A DNA stretch of 64,000 bases, from positions 186,001 through 250,000 of the forward strand of contig JAEUPP010000006.1 in assembly GCA_016790075.1 (NCBI GenBank), in the 5' to 3' direction. Positions 9,523 to 18,207 of the stretch are shown in pieces. The DNA is from Rhodanobacteraceae bacterium (GTDB lineage Bacteria > Pseudomonadota > Gammaproteobacteria > Xanthomonadales > Rhodanobacteraceae). The notes below the pieces were generated by a model. That model worked only from the letters and a program-made list of their open reading frames with translations, searched no databases and had not been told where the DNA came from. The stretch's first letter is position 1. Every line of letters starts with the position of its first letter. Made by a program: the position numbers and the translations under genes.

Positions 9523-10460
9523 GCGAGAGCTCCGGCGATGTCGCGTGCAGGCTTGCGCGTCGCGGCGACGAACACGTCTTCGAGATTCGGATAGCCGCGG
9601 CGCACCTGGGCCTCGATGCTGCCGCCCTGTAGGTGCTGCCGCAGCGCATCCGCGTCCCAGGCTGTGCTGCTGGCGAGTACGCGCAGTTCCGCGCCGATCT
9701 GGGCCAAGGCGACGATGCCGGCCTGCTGCTGCAGGGCCTGTTGCGCGCGGCGTGGCTGGCTGCAGTCGATCAGCCAGACCGCGTAAGGCAGGGAGGCGCA
9801 TAGTTCACGCGGCGCCCCGTCGGCGACTAGGCGGCCCTGGTCCAGGATGGCCAGCCGATGGCAGCGCTCGGCCTCGTCCATGTAATGCGTCGAAACCAGT
9901 ATCGTCGTGCCGGCATCGGCGAGCTCGAACAGCGAGTCCCAGAACTCGCGCCGCGACTGTGGATCGACCGCGCTGGTCGGTTCGTCCAGGAACAGCAGCT
10001 CGGGTTCGTGCAGTACCGCCCCAGCCAGCGCCAGACGTTGCTTCTGGCCGCCCGACAGCGTTCCTGCCAGCTGGTTCAACCGGTCGCCCAGCCAGTAGCG
10101 GCGCAGCAGATCGCTGATGCGCGCGCGCGTACGCAGGCGGGGCAGATCGTGTACCGCAGCGAGAAATTCGAGGTTTTCCTGCACGGTCAGGTCTTCGTAC
10201 AGGGAGAACTTCTGCGTCATGTAGCCAATATGGCGTTTGAGCTGTTCCGCCTGCTGTGGAACCTGCAGACCGAGTACCTGAATCTGGCCTGCGCTGGGCG
10301 AGAGCAGACCGCAAAGCATGCGTATCGTGGTCGACTTACCCGAGCCGTTGGGGCCGAGAAATCCGTAGACCTGGGACTTTGCTACGGTGAGGTCGACACC
10401 GTCCACGGCGAGGAGGTTGGCGAAGCGCCGGGTAAGGCCGCGGGCCTCGATCGCGTTCAT
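9519..10460 (-). CDS. ABC transporter ATP-binding protein (ABC-2 exporter)
   Basis: 313 residues. Walker A is GPNGSGKST near 36-44, the signature is LSGGQKQR near 139, Walker B is LLFLDEPTSAVDP near 160, and the switch histidine lies in VSTHYMDEAERC near 194. The C-terminal 90 residues form the extension seen in drug-export ATPases such as YbhF (one half) and DrrA. It powers the neighbouring permease. Its start overlaps the stop of the HlyD gene (10457-10460) and its stop overlaps the permease start, so all three are translationally coupled. Confidence 0.93.
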   Translation of the reverse strand: MNAIEARGLTRRFANLLAVDGVDLTVAKSQVYGFLGPNGSGKSTTIRMLCGLLSPSAGQIQVLGLQVPQQAEQLKRHIGYMTQKFSLYEDLTVQENLEFLAAVHDLPRLRTRARISDLLRRYWLGDRLNQLAGTLSGGQKQRLALAGAVLHEPELLFLDEPTSAVDPQSRREFWDSLFELADAGTTILVSTHYMDEAERCHRLAILDQGRLVADGAPRELCASLPYAVWLIDCSQPRRAQQALQQQAGIVALAQIGAELRVLASSTAWDADALRQHLQGGSIEAQVRRGYPNLEDVFVAATRKPARDIAGALA

Positions 10461-11440
10461 GGCGCGGGCTCGGCGCTCAGCGGCAAGCCGGCTGGAAGCT
10501 CGCCGGTCCTGGGGGCATTGGCACAGCCGGGGCCCGTGCAGTCCTGCAGCACAGCCTCGGCGCGAAAGCTCAGCCGGTTCGCGTCGTCGCCGCTGAGTGC
10601 GTAATACGGCGTGAACGCGGCCTCGCTGCGCACCGAGCGCAATAGTGCGGGGTAGGCCGTGGCGATGCCGCTGATGCGTATATCCAGGCGCTGCCCGGGT
10701 TGCAGTGCGGCGCGCCGTGGCGCCGGCACAAACAAGCGGGCATACGGCGCTTCGCCAGCCAGCAGGGAGACAACCGTCGCGCCGCGTGGCGGTTGATCAC
10801 CGAGTTTGTAGGGCAGTGCGTCGATGCGGCCGGCCTGGGGTGCACGGACGTCGAGGCGGGCGCGTGCAAGACGCAATTCCTCGACGCGCGCCTGGGCCGC
10901 GGCGACGGCGGCATCGGCCTGGTCCAGCTGTTCCACACGGGTGCCGTTGCTGAGTTCGAGCAGTCGTGCCTTGGCGGCGCCGAGATCAGCATGCGCGGAT
11001 TTGAGCGCCGTATCGCGGCGGTCGAGTTCGGCCTGGGCGACCAGGCCCTGCCGGCGCAATTCGGCGGCGCGTTCGCGTTCGCGCTGTGCGTCGCGGCTGA
11101 CGATTTCAGCGCGGCTGAGGCTGGCTCGCGCCACGGCCAGCGCCTCGCTGCGCGTGCCGTGCTGCAGCTCGCTCAGTGCTGCCTGTGCACGGCGCAGCTC
11201 CGCTTCCGCCTGGGCAAGCTGGGCGTCGGCGCGGCGCGGGTCGAGTTGCAGCAGCAACTGCCCAGGTGTGACGTGATCACCCTCTTTTGCCGCGATGGCG
11301 ATCACCGCTTCGGCTGCTTCGGCCTGCACGGCGATGCGGTCCCATTCGAGTGTGCCTAGCAGCGGCGGTGTGGGGTCGTGTTCGCAGCCACTACTGGACA
11401 GCAGAGCAAGAAGTACTGGAACAAAGCGACAAGATTTCAT
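10457..11440 (-). CDS. HlyD-family periplasmic adaptor lipoprotein
   Basis: 327 residues. The signal peptide ends in a lipobox (LLSSSGC, Cys at about 19), so it should be lipid-anchored in the periplasm. A lipoyl-type half-motif (VQAEAAEAVIAIAAKEGDHVTPGQLLLQLD) is followed by a long alpha-hairpin rich in Ala, Arg and Glu (about 70-190), the second lipoyl half and a beta-barrel. This is the layout of YbhG-type adaptors that join inner-membrane exporters to an outer-membrane channel. The start at 11440 is preceded by GAGGTG. It is the second gene of a TetR-led operon. Confidence 0.9.
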   Translation of the reverse strand: MKSCRFVPVLLALLSSSGCEHDPTPPLLGTLEWDRIAVQAEAAEAVIAIAAKEGDHVTPGQLLLQLDPRRADAQLAQAEAELRRAQAALSELQHGTRSEALAVARASLSRAEIVSRDAQRERERAAELRRQGLVAQAELDRRDTALKSAHADLGAAKARLLELSNGTRVEQLDQADAAVAAAQARVEELRLARARLDVRAPQAGRIDALPYKLGDQPPRGATVVSLLAGEAPYARLFVPAPRRAALQPGQRLDIRISGIATAYPALLRSVRSEAAFTPYYALSGDDANRLSFRAEAVLQDCTGPGCANAPRTGELPAGLPLSAEPAP

Positions 11441-11480
11441 ATTGCCGCACCTCGGGATTCTGATCCGGTGGATCGGGAAA

Positions 11481-12167
11481 TCAGTTCGCATCATCGAGCT
11501 CCAGGCCGCGCAGCAGCAGCGCCAGCACATGCCGGCGCAGTACCTCGGGCGTGATGTCGTCAGCGGCATAGATCGCGCGCCAGATTGGCTGCGCTGCGAG
11601 TGGAAATATGGTCAGGCCGATCAGCGAGACCATCAGCAGGCGCGGATCCAGGTCGGCGTTGAGACGGCCCTTGGCCTGCGCGCCCGCGGCCAGATCGCGG
11701 ACGCGGTGCGCAAGGGCTGGTGCTACCCGCTCGATCAGGCGCTTGCGCAATTGGCCGCCCTCGCTGAGCACTTCGCGCACCCAGAGCGGAGGAAACCAGG
11801 GATTGGCGCTGAGCAGCTCAATCAGCGTGCCGACAAAGACTTCCAGTGCGCTGCGCAAGTCGTGGCCACTGCGGATCAGTCCCTGGCCCAGCGCGGCCGA
11901 CAGCGGCTGCAATTTTTCATCGACGAGTGCATCAACGAGCTTGTCCTTGCTGCCGAAGTAGTAGTGAAGCAGCGCCGGGGTCACGCGCGCCTTGCGCGCG
12001 ATCAGCGACAGCGGCGTCGCGGCGATGCCGTGTTCGGCAAACAGCCTCAGGGCGACCTCCAGCAGATGCGCGCGTGCGTCGCTGTCGCGCCCCGGGCCAC
12101 TGCGGCCGGCGGGACGGCCGCGGCGGCGCGGCGTGGAGGGCTTGGCAGGGGTGGGGGTTCTGGTCAT
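11481..12167 (-). CDS. TetR-family regulator of the adjacent ABC exporter
   Basis: 228 residues. After a basic Pro-rich tail (TPRRRGRPAGRSG) comes a TetR helix-turn-helix at about 30-75 (ALRLFAEHGIAATPLSLIARKARVTPALLHYYFGSKDKL). The C-terminal ligand domain is like that of CecR/YbiH proteins. In E. coli the TetR-type cecR leads the ybhG-F-S-R exporter genes; the order here (TetR, HlyD, ATPase, permease, 40 bases after the regulator) mirrors that. It probably represses its own operon through an AT-rich inverted repeat just upstream. The start at 12167 was chosen at the beginning of the basic tail; a longer frame exists. Confidence 0.9.
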   Translation of the reverse strand: MTRTPTPAKPSTPRRRGRPAGRSGPGRDSDARAHLLEVALRLFAEHGIAATPLSLIARKARVTPALLHYYFGSKDKLVDALVDEKLQPLSAALGQGLIRSGHDLRSALEVFVGTLIELLSANPWFPPLWVREVLSEGGQLRKRLIERVAPALAHRVRDLAAGAQAKGRLNADLDPRLLMVSLIGLTIFPLAAQPIWRAIYAADDITPEVLRRHVLALLLRGLELDDAN

Positions 12168-12172
12168 GGCCT

Positions 12173-12197
12173 TTAATTTATTTAATGGATAATTTAA
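12173..12197. promoter_or_regulatory. AT-rich inverted repeat, likely TetR operator
   Basis: TTAATTTAT (12173-12181) and ATAATTTAA (12189-12197) are inverted with one mismatch in nine and a 7-base spacer. The element begins 6 bases upstream of the TetR start codon and is strikingly AT-rich in a GC-rich region. TetR regulators usually bind such repeats over their own promoters. The binding is inferred. Confidence 0.5.
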
Positions 12198-12345
12198 TTT
12201 CAAGGGTGCGAACGGAAATTTGGAGAGGGAAGGATCGTCCAGGCAAGACAACCGTTGCCGTTGGCAGGCTTCCGCAAACTCCCGATTCTCGATTCACGTC
12301 GCAACGCCAATCTGCCAAGCTCAGCGCTTCACCTTGCATGCGCCT

Positions 12346-13437
12346 ATGACCGCCTCGTCCTATCTCGCTGTCGCATTCTGTTCGCTGGCGTTCGCGCTGG
12401 CGCTGATCTTTCGCCGGCATCGTGCTGCGCAGCTGCTCGCGGCATCGACGCTGGCCGTCACCGCACTGTCCTTGCCGTCGCATACGGGCCTTGCGGCAGA
12501 ACGCGCGTTTGATGCTGCAGTGATGTTCTTGCCCTGGTGCTGGCTGCTGGCGTTGCTGGTGCCAGAGCCGCCTTTGCGCTCGCGGCGCATGCTCGCCTTT
12601 ACGGCGCTGCTCGCCATCGCCGTCTGGCTGACGGTTATGGCGCCCGTACATGTCTGGGATGCCTTGCAGCGCCTGCTGCCTTTCGGTGCTATGTCGTGGC
12701 GGCCGTGGCGTGTAGCACTCGCATTGAACAGTGTTGCGGTTGCCGTGGCTGCGCTGCAGTGGCTGTCCGCGCGGCGACCGCTGGATGCGGCCAGCGCGTT
12801 CGCCCTGCTGCTGGGGGCGGGCGGCTGGCTGCAGCTTGCGGGCCTCGACCTGCGAACCTGGCTGCTGGCGGGCGCCGCCGTGCAGGCAGTCGGTGTGGTC
12901 TATTCCTCCTGGCGCCTTGCCTTCCTTGATGCGTTGACCGGCCTGCCCAACCGCCGTGCGTTGGACGAGACGCTGGCACGACTTTCCGGCGACTATGCCC
13001 TGGCCATGGTCGACGTTGATCACTTCAAGCAGTTCAACGACAAGCATGGCCACGATGCGGGTGACCGCGTGTTGGCCGCGGTGGCGCGCAGTCTGGCGCA
13101 GACGCGGGCGGCACAGGCCTTCCGTTTCGGCGGCGAGGAGTTCTGCCTGCTGTTCCGCCGCCCTGAACTCGCCCGCTCGGCCTGCGAGGAGGCGCGTGTG
13201 GCGATCGAAGCGTTGCGCGTGGTCTTGCCGCCCAAGCCTGTGGCAGGGAAGTCGGTGCGATCTGCGAAATCGACTGCCAAGCCGGCCAGGCGTACCGCCG
13301 TGCAGGTAACGGCAAGTATCGGCGTGGCCCAGCGTGGCACCGCGCGGCGCGCGGTCGAGGAGGTGCTCAAGGCAGCGGACCAATGCCTGTACAAGGCCAA
13401 GGACAAGGGGCGCAATCAGGTGGTGGCGTGGACCTGA
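12346..13437 (+). CDS. Membrane diguanylate cyclase (GGDEF)
   Basis: 363 residues. The first 190 form about six transmembrane helices. The GGDEF domain follows from about residue 195 (DALTGLPNRRALDE), with the metal-binding VDVDHFKQFND and the active-site loop FRFGGEEFCLLF near 262. It should make cyclic di-GMP from two GTP. The position of the inhibitory RxxD site carries RAAQ, so product feedback is probably absent. A basic, Lys/Ser/Ala-rich insertion (about 300-325) interrupts the domain before ASIGVA. ATG 12346 is used; a longer frame starting at 12220 looks non-coding. It stands divergent from the TetR operon. Confidence 0.9.
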   Translation: MTASSYLAVAFCSLAFALALIFRRHRAAQLLAASTLAVTALSLPSHTGLAAERAFDAAVMFLPWCWLLALLVPEPPLRSRRMLAFTALLAIAVWLTVMAPVHVWDALQRLLPFGAMSWRPWRVALALNSVAVAVAALQWLSARRPLDAASAFALLLGAGGWLQLAGLDLRTWLLAGAAVQAVGVVYSSWRLAFLDALTGLPNRRALDETLARLSGDYALAMVDVDHFKQFNDKHGHDAGDRVLAAVARSLAQTRAAQAFRFGGEEFCLLFRRPELARSACEEARVAIEALRVVLPPKPVAGKSVRSAKSTAKPARRTAVQVTASIGVAQRGTARRAVEEVLKAADQCLYKAKDKGRNQVVAWT

Positions 13438-13513
13438 CCAGCGCAGCCGTGGTTGTTCCCCGTGGCCACGGCAACCCCGTCATGACTATCCCGATCTACA
13501 CCGAGGTTCCTCA

Positions 13514-16021
13514 ATGCGTCTGACTGCTCATCTCGGCAGCATCCTGCTGCTGTGCTTTCTCATCGGTGCTACCGCGCTCGGCGCTGTCGCGGACACGGAC
13601 ACCCCGTTGTCAGAGGGCGAAGGCTGGATTGCCGTAATCGTCGACAACAGCGCGCACATATCCTCGCTGCGTCTGGACGGGCCGGGATTGCTGGGTGACG
13701 ATCTGGTGAAGAACCTCGGCGACGGGCGCAATGTGCGTGTTGTGCGTGCGAAAGCGGGCAAGTACCGCTGGTCGATGATGACGCGTCGCGATGGTTACCT
13801 CTCGCTCAAACGTGATGCGCAGTTTGAATTCACGGTCGAGGCGGGGAAGCTCAACTATCCGGGCAATTTCGTTGTCGAGTCGGTTGGTTTCAACAGCGTG
13901 CGCTACTACCGTTCCAACCGCGCGTCGCAGACCATGATGGGGCTGGACCTTGCCTTCAAGGGGCTGCGCGAGAAGTACCCTTGGCGTAACGACCTGCCGT
14001 CGCCGGACCCGTTCACGGAGTTCGCGGGCAGCAAGCTTACGGTTGAGCGCTCCGCTCCGCTGCTTGAGTCCGCTGACGTTGACGCCAAGAAATGGCGTGA
14101 GCGCACGGTCGATGAAAAATTCACCGAAATCTTCAACGACCTCTATGCACGGCCGCGCATGCTGTGGCCGGCCATCAGCCCGGACGGGGCGATGCTCGCG
14201 TTCAAGGATCACCGCAACGGGCTCGAAGTCGCGATTGTGGTCGATCTTGCCAGCGGCGAGTCGCGCGAAGTTGCGAGTGTTCCTGGCGTCATCGACCAGC
14301 TGAGCTGGGGAGGCGACCGCGTGCTTTACGTTGGCCTCGCAGTGGACATGTCGCAGGTGCTCGCACGCCTCGACAGCACCGATAGCCGACGTGTCGTAGT
14401 ACCGTCCGGTGCGTCCGGCCTCAAGCTCGTCCGTTTCAGCGAGGGAGCTTTCGGTGCCGACCTGAACACGCTGTTCCTGCCGGGCGAGGTCTGGGTCGCC
14501 AATCCCTTGCCGGATGATCCGCGGCGTGGCCTTGTTGCGCGCCGGGACAGCAGCGGTGAGTTGCATCTGTTCGCATTCGATGAGATGGCTCGCCGCTTCG
14601 ACATCAAGGACTTCCGCAGCGAGCGCAGGCTCGACAAGGACGTGGATCGCGCGTTCGCTTTCTTCCCGGATAGTGCCGGCGAACTGCGTGCTGCGCTGGT
14701 CGCGGACAAGAACGGCTCGCGTGCATTGGCGGTGCGCGGCGATGACGGCAAATGGCTGGTGCACGCAGCACTGCCCGAAAACACGGTACTCACACCGGTG
14801 CAACTGAGCGCTGACGCGCGTGCATTGATCGTACTGACCGACCACGCGCGCGATCAGATCGAGATGGCGGAGCTCAGCCTCGCCGACGGCACGATAGGCA
14901 AGACACTTCTGGCAGAGCCGGGCGCTGATTTCAGCGGTGCGTTGCTGAGCCGTCGCGACCGGCGTGTGATTGGGGCGCAGTTTTATCGCAACGGTACGCT
15001 GCAGACACGTTTTGTCGCGGGCGAGGGCGATAATTCACTGGCGGCCCTCGCCAAGCAGTTTCCGGACGCCGACCTGCATCTCATCGACGACACACGTGAT
15101 GGCAAGAAACTTGTCGTGCTGGTGCAGTCAGAGAGCGATCGCGGCAGTTTTTATCTTTACGATCGCACGCAGCGACGCCTCGAAAAGCTGGCGGATGTGT
15201 TCGATCCATTGAAGCGGGCCGTGCCAGTCGGCTCCAAGGCGTTTACGGTCAAGGCGGACGACGGCCTGTCGATAGAAAGTTTTATCAGTCTTCCGGCGGG
15301 CAGCGCTGCGGCGCCGTTGATCGTGATGCCACATGGCGGGCCTATCGGCGTCAGCGACCGGCGCAAATTCGACCCGGTGCTGCAGATGCTGGTCAACAGC
15401 GGCTTTGCGGTGCTGCGGGTGAACTATCGCGGTTCCGGCGGTGCGGGCCGCGCCTTTGCGCAGGCCGGCGAAGGGCAGTGGGGGCGCGAGATCGAAGCTG
15501 ATGTCGACAGGGCGCTGGCACATGCGCTGGCCAACTACCCGCTGGATCGCAGCCGCGTCGCGCTCTGGGGTTCGAGTTATGGCGGCTATTCCACGCTGAT
15601 GGGCTTGATCCAGAAACCGGCGCAGTACCGTTGCGGCGTTGCCGTGGCCGCGGTCACCGACCTGCCGCTGATGTTCAGTTCCAGCGACTGGATACGTGCA
15701 CCGGAATCCGTGGCACGCATGAAAAAGATCATCGGCGATCCGGACCACGCCATGTCCCAGCTGCGGGACTATTCACCGGTCTATCAGTACGAGCGCCTGA
15801 CCAAGCCGGTTCTGCTGATCCACGGCATGGCTGATACGCGGGTGTCGTTCGAGCATTCCTGGCGATTGCGCAGCCTGCTCGCCGCGGCCGGGCGTCCGCC
15901 TGCCTGGTTGCCGCTGCCGGGGGCTGATCACAGCTTGTCGCGGACTGAAGACCGGCTTGCGATGCATGCGGCCAGCGATGCGTTCCTGCGTGAATGCCTG
16001 GCGCCTGCAGTTGCGCCATGA
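13514..16021 (+). CDS. Secreted S9-family prolyl oligopeptidase-like peptidase
   Basis: 835 residues with a signal peptide (MRLTAHLGSILLLCFLIGATALGAVA). A novel-looking beta-rich region fills about 30-190, then comes an irregular beta-propeller region (about 200-560), and the C-terminal alpha/beta hydrolase from about 580. The catalytic triad is Ser688 in GSSYGGYS, Asp774 in GMADTRV and His806 in GADHSL. S9 enzymes cut short peptides after proline or other residues; specificity cannot be read here. ATG 13514 has GAGG upstream; a longer frame overlaps the cyclase gene and is non-coding. It is the first gene of a same-strand trio with the DUF3857 and Sel1 genes. Confidence 0.9.
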   Translation: MRLTAHLGSILLLCFLIGATALGAVADTDTPLSEGEGWIAVIVDNSAHISSLRLDGPGLLGDDLVKNLGDGRNVRVVRAKAGKYRWSMMTRRDGYLSLKRDAQFEFTVEAGKLNYPGNFVVESVGFNSVRYYRSNRASQTMMGLDLAFKGLREKYPWRNDLPSPDPFTEFAGSKLTVERSAPLLESADVDAKKWRERTVDEKFTEIFNDLYARPRMLWPAISPDGAMLAFKDHRNGLEVAIVVDLASGESREVASVPGVIDQLSWGGDRVLYVGLAVDMSQVLARLDSTDSRRVVVPSGASGLKLVRFSEGAFGADLNTLFLPGEVWVANPLPDDPRRGLVARRDSSGELHLFAFDEMARRFDIKDFRSERRLDKDVDRAFAFFPDSAGELRAALVADKNGSRALAVRGDDGKWLVHAALPENTVLTPVQLSADARALIVLTDHARDQIEMAELSLADGTIGKTLLAEPGADFSGALLSRRDRRVIGAQFYRNGTLQTRFVAGEGDNSLAALAKQFPDADLHLIDDTRDGKKLVVLVQSESDRGSFYLYDRTQRRLEKLADVFDPLKRAVPVGSKAFTVKADDGLSIESFISLPAGSAAAPLIVMPHGGPIGVSDRRKFDPVLQMLVNSGFAVLRVNYRGSGGAGRAFAQAGEGQWGREIEADVDRALAHALANYPLDRSRVALWGSSYGGYSTLMGLIQKPAQYRCGVAVAAVTDLPLMFSSSDWIRAPESVARMKKIIGDPDHAMSQLRDYSPVYQYERLTKPVLLIHGMADTRVSFEHSWRLRSLLAAAGRPPAWLPLPGADHSLSRTEDRLAMHAASDAFLRECLAPAVAP

Positions 16022-16104
16022 TCACGGCTCGGAAAGGAACGGTTGTTTTCGCGATTCAAGGCAGCCGCGTGAACGGATCAGCTTTGAGTGCAAGTGGGGG
16101 CGTG

Positions 16105-18207
16105 ATGATGAAACGTGTTGCTGATGGGCGCCGGTGTGCGCGTGCTTTCTGGGCTGCATGTGTGTTCGCCCTGATTGGGTTATGCGCTGCCACGGCAACA
16201 CGAGCCGAAGACTACGAGCGAGGCGAGTACCGTTTCAGCATTGCGCCGGCGGCGGACTGGGTCGAGCTGCAAGCCGTCGCTGAACGCTGGGACGAGCAAC
16301 GTCTGCCTACGGCCGGCGCCCAGTGGCGCAGTTGGTTGGCAGACTCGCAGCATGCGCGCTTCGGTGGCCGGCGCGCGCGCTATCTGGATGTGGCCTACGA
16401 GGCGCTGTCGGCAGCGTTGCTGACCGAGGTCGGCAAGGTCGAGATTGATTTCCGGCCGGACTTTGAGCGCCTCACGATTCATGAGATTGGCCTGCGTCGC
16501 GATGGAAAATGGCAGTCGCGGTTGAAGCCCGAGGCCGTGACGCTGGCGCGGCGGGAAACCGCGTTTGAGCGTGACATGGCGCTGGGTTCAGTATCAGCGA
16601 TGGTCGTGCTCGACGATGTGCGCATCGGCGATGTAGTACGCGTGCGCTATACGATCGAGGGCGAGAATCCAATCCTTGCCGGGCTCGATCATGTCGATGC
16701 GCGTTTCGCGCAGTCGGCGCCGATGCTGCAGCGCCAGCTACGCGTGCTGCTTGATCCGGGCACACAGTTGAATGAGCAGCGCGATGCGCCGATTGCCGCT
16801 GCGCAGGTGAAGCAAGGGGCGCGACAGGCCGAGTGGCGTTACCGTGCTGAAATGGTCGCGCCGGTTGTGCGCGAAGATGGCAATCCGGTCTGGTTCGTGC
16901 CCTATCCCGAAGTGACGCTGAGTGAGAAGCGTGACTGGGGCGCTGTTGCGGCCTGGGCGCGGACCCTGTATCCGAAGCCGGCGCCGTTGCCGGCCGATCT
17001 GATGGCCCGCATCGCGCAGTGGCGCATGCTGCCGGACCAGCAGGCGCGCATTGCCGATGCACTGCTCGCCGTGCAGGAAGAAGTGCGCTATTTCGGTGTC
17101 GAAATCGGCGACAACACGCACAAACCGCGCGAACCGGCAGAGGTCTGGGAGCAGCGCCGCGGCGACTGCAAGGACAAGTCGCGGCTGCTCGTGGCCATCC
17201 TGGCAGCGCTCGACATCCCGGCCAATCCGGCGCTGGTCAGCGCAGCGAGTGGCAAGCGTGTGGCCTTGATGCCGCCCGCGGCCAGCGTGTTCGATCACGT
17301 GATCGTGCAGGTGCATAGCGACAAGGGCGTGCTCTGGCTTGATCCGACGCGCACGGCGCAGCGCGGCCCGGCGCTGGCGCAGGCGATTGGTGAGTTCGGT
17401 TTCGCCTTGCCAGTCAGCGCAACGGCGAAGGCGCTGGTCGCGGTGACGCCGAATCCTGCCAATAGCAGCACGACGCGTGTGGTCGAGCGCTACATGCCGC
17501 AGGAACACGGCAATGAACTCGCGCTGGAGATTCGTGCCGAATATGCCGGCACGATAGCCAATACCGTGCGTAGTGAACTGCGTTACAGCGGCAGCGACGC
17601 GCTCGCGCGCCGCTACGCCGATTTCTATCGCCGCCGCTTTCCCGAACTCGACATTGCTGCGCCGCTGGCGGTCGAGGACGATGCGGCGCTCAACCGCATC
17701 GTCGTAACCGAGCGCTATCGCGTGACCAGGCCATGGGCCAGCAACAGTCCTGGGCAAAGGGGGCTCGATCTGGCCGCCGACAGCATCGCCAGCGTGATCG
17801 CGCTACCGGCCACACTCAAGCGGCATACACCGCTGGCGTTTGCGTTCCCGTTCGATGTTACCCATCGCACCGAGCTGGTGTTGCCCAAAGGGTGGCGCTG
17901 GCGCGGCAGTCCGGCCGAGCGTGCGCTGGATGACCCCGCAGCCCAGTACCGCTACCGCGCCGGACTCGATGGCGCGACGGTGTTTTCCGAGGAAACCCTG
18001 CATGCCCGTGAAGCCAGCGTGCCGGTTGAACGCATGGCTGCGCACCTGGAGTGGCGGCGCAGCGCACGTGAGCAGAACCTGCAGCGTTGGGTGCTGGATG
18101 TTCCGGATGCGCAGGCGGATGCTGCGCGCAATGAGCGCTTGGGCGATCTGGTACGCGACGTCATGAATGACAATCGCACGGCAAAGAAGGGGCGCGGCCA
18201 TGATTGA
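16105..18207 (+). CDS. Secreted DUF3857 and transglutaminase-like protein
   Basis: 700 residues with a signal peptide (ARAFWAACVFALIGLCAATATRAE). A DUF3857 beta-domain spans about 70-230. A transglutaminase-like fold follows at about 290-430, with Cys355 in RRGDCKDKSRLL, His398 in FDHVIVQV and Asp413 in WLDPT, a complete catalytic triad. The C-terminal third is the beta-sandwich usual for these proteins. The family may act as a protease or amidase in the cell envelope, but activity is unproven. Start codons at 16105 and 16108 are both possible, after a GTGGGGG ribosome binding site. It precedes the Sel1 gene with an 8-base overlap. Confidence 0.88.
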   Translation: MMKRVADGRRCARAFWAACVFALIGLCAATATRAEDYERGEYRFSIAPAADWVELQAVAERWDEQRLPTAGAQWRSWLADSQHARFGGRRARYLDVAYEALSAALLTEVGKVEIDFRPDFERLTIHEIGLRRDGKWQSRLKPEAVTLARRETAFERDMALGSVSAMVVLDDVRIGDVVRVRYTIEGENPILAGLDHVDARFAQSAPMLQRQLRVLLDPGTQLNEQRDAPIAAAQVKQGARQAEWRYRAEMVAPVVREDGNPVWFVPYPEVTLSEKRDWGAVAAWARTLYPKPAPLPADLMARIAQWRMLPDQQARIADALLAVQEEVRYFGVEIGDNTHKPREPAEVWEQRRGDCKDKSRLLVAILAALDIPANPALVSAASGKRVALMPPAASVFDHVIVQVHSDKGVLWLDPTRTAQRGPALAQAIGEFGFALPVSATAKALVAVTPNPANSSTTRVVERYMPQEHGNELALEIRAEYAGTIANTVRSELRYSGSDALARRYADFYRRRFPELDIAAPLAVEDDAALNRIVVTERYRVTRPWASNSPGQRGLDLAADSIASVIALPATLKRHTPLAFAFPFDVTHRTELVLPKGWRWRGSPAERALDDPAAQYRYRAGLDGATVFSEETLHAREASVPVERMAAHLEWRRSAREQNLQRWVLDVPDAQADAARNERLGDLVRDVMNDNRTAKKGRGHD

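Noticed and set aside
8431..9801. Extended start for the ABC permease
   Set aside because: The additional 93 codons overlap the ATPase gene in another frame and are Arg/Pro-rich; the ATGA overlap gives a natural start.
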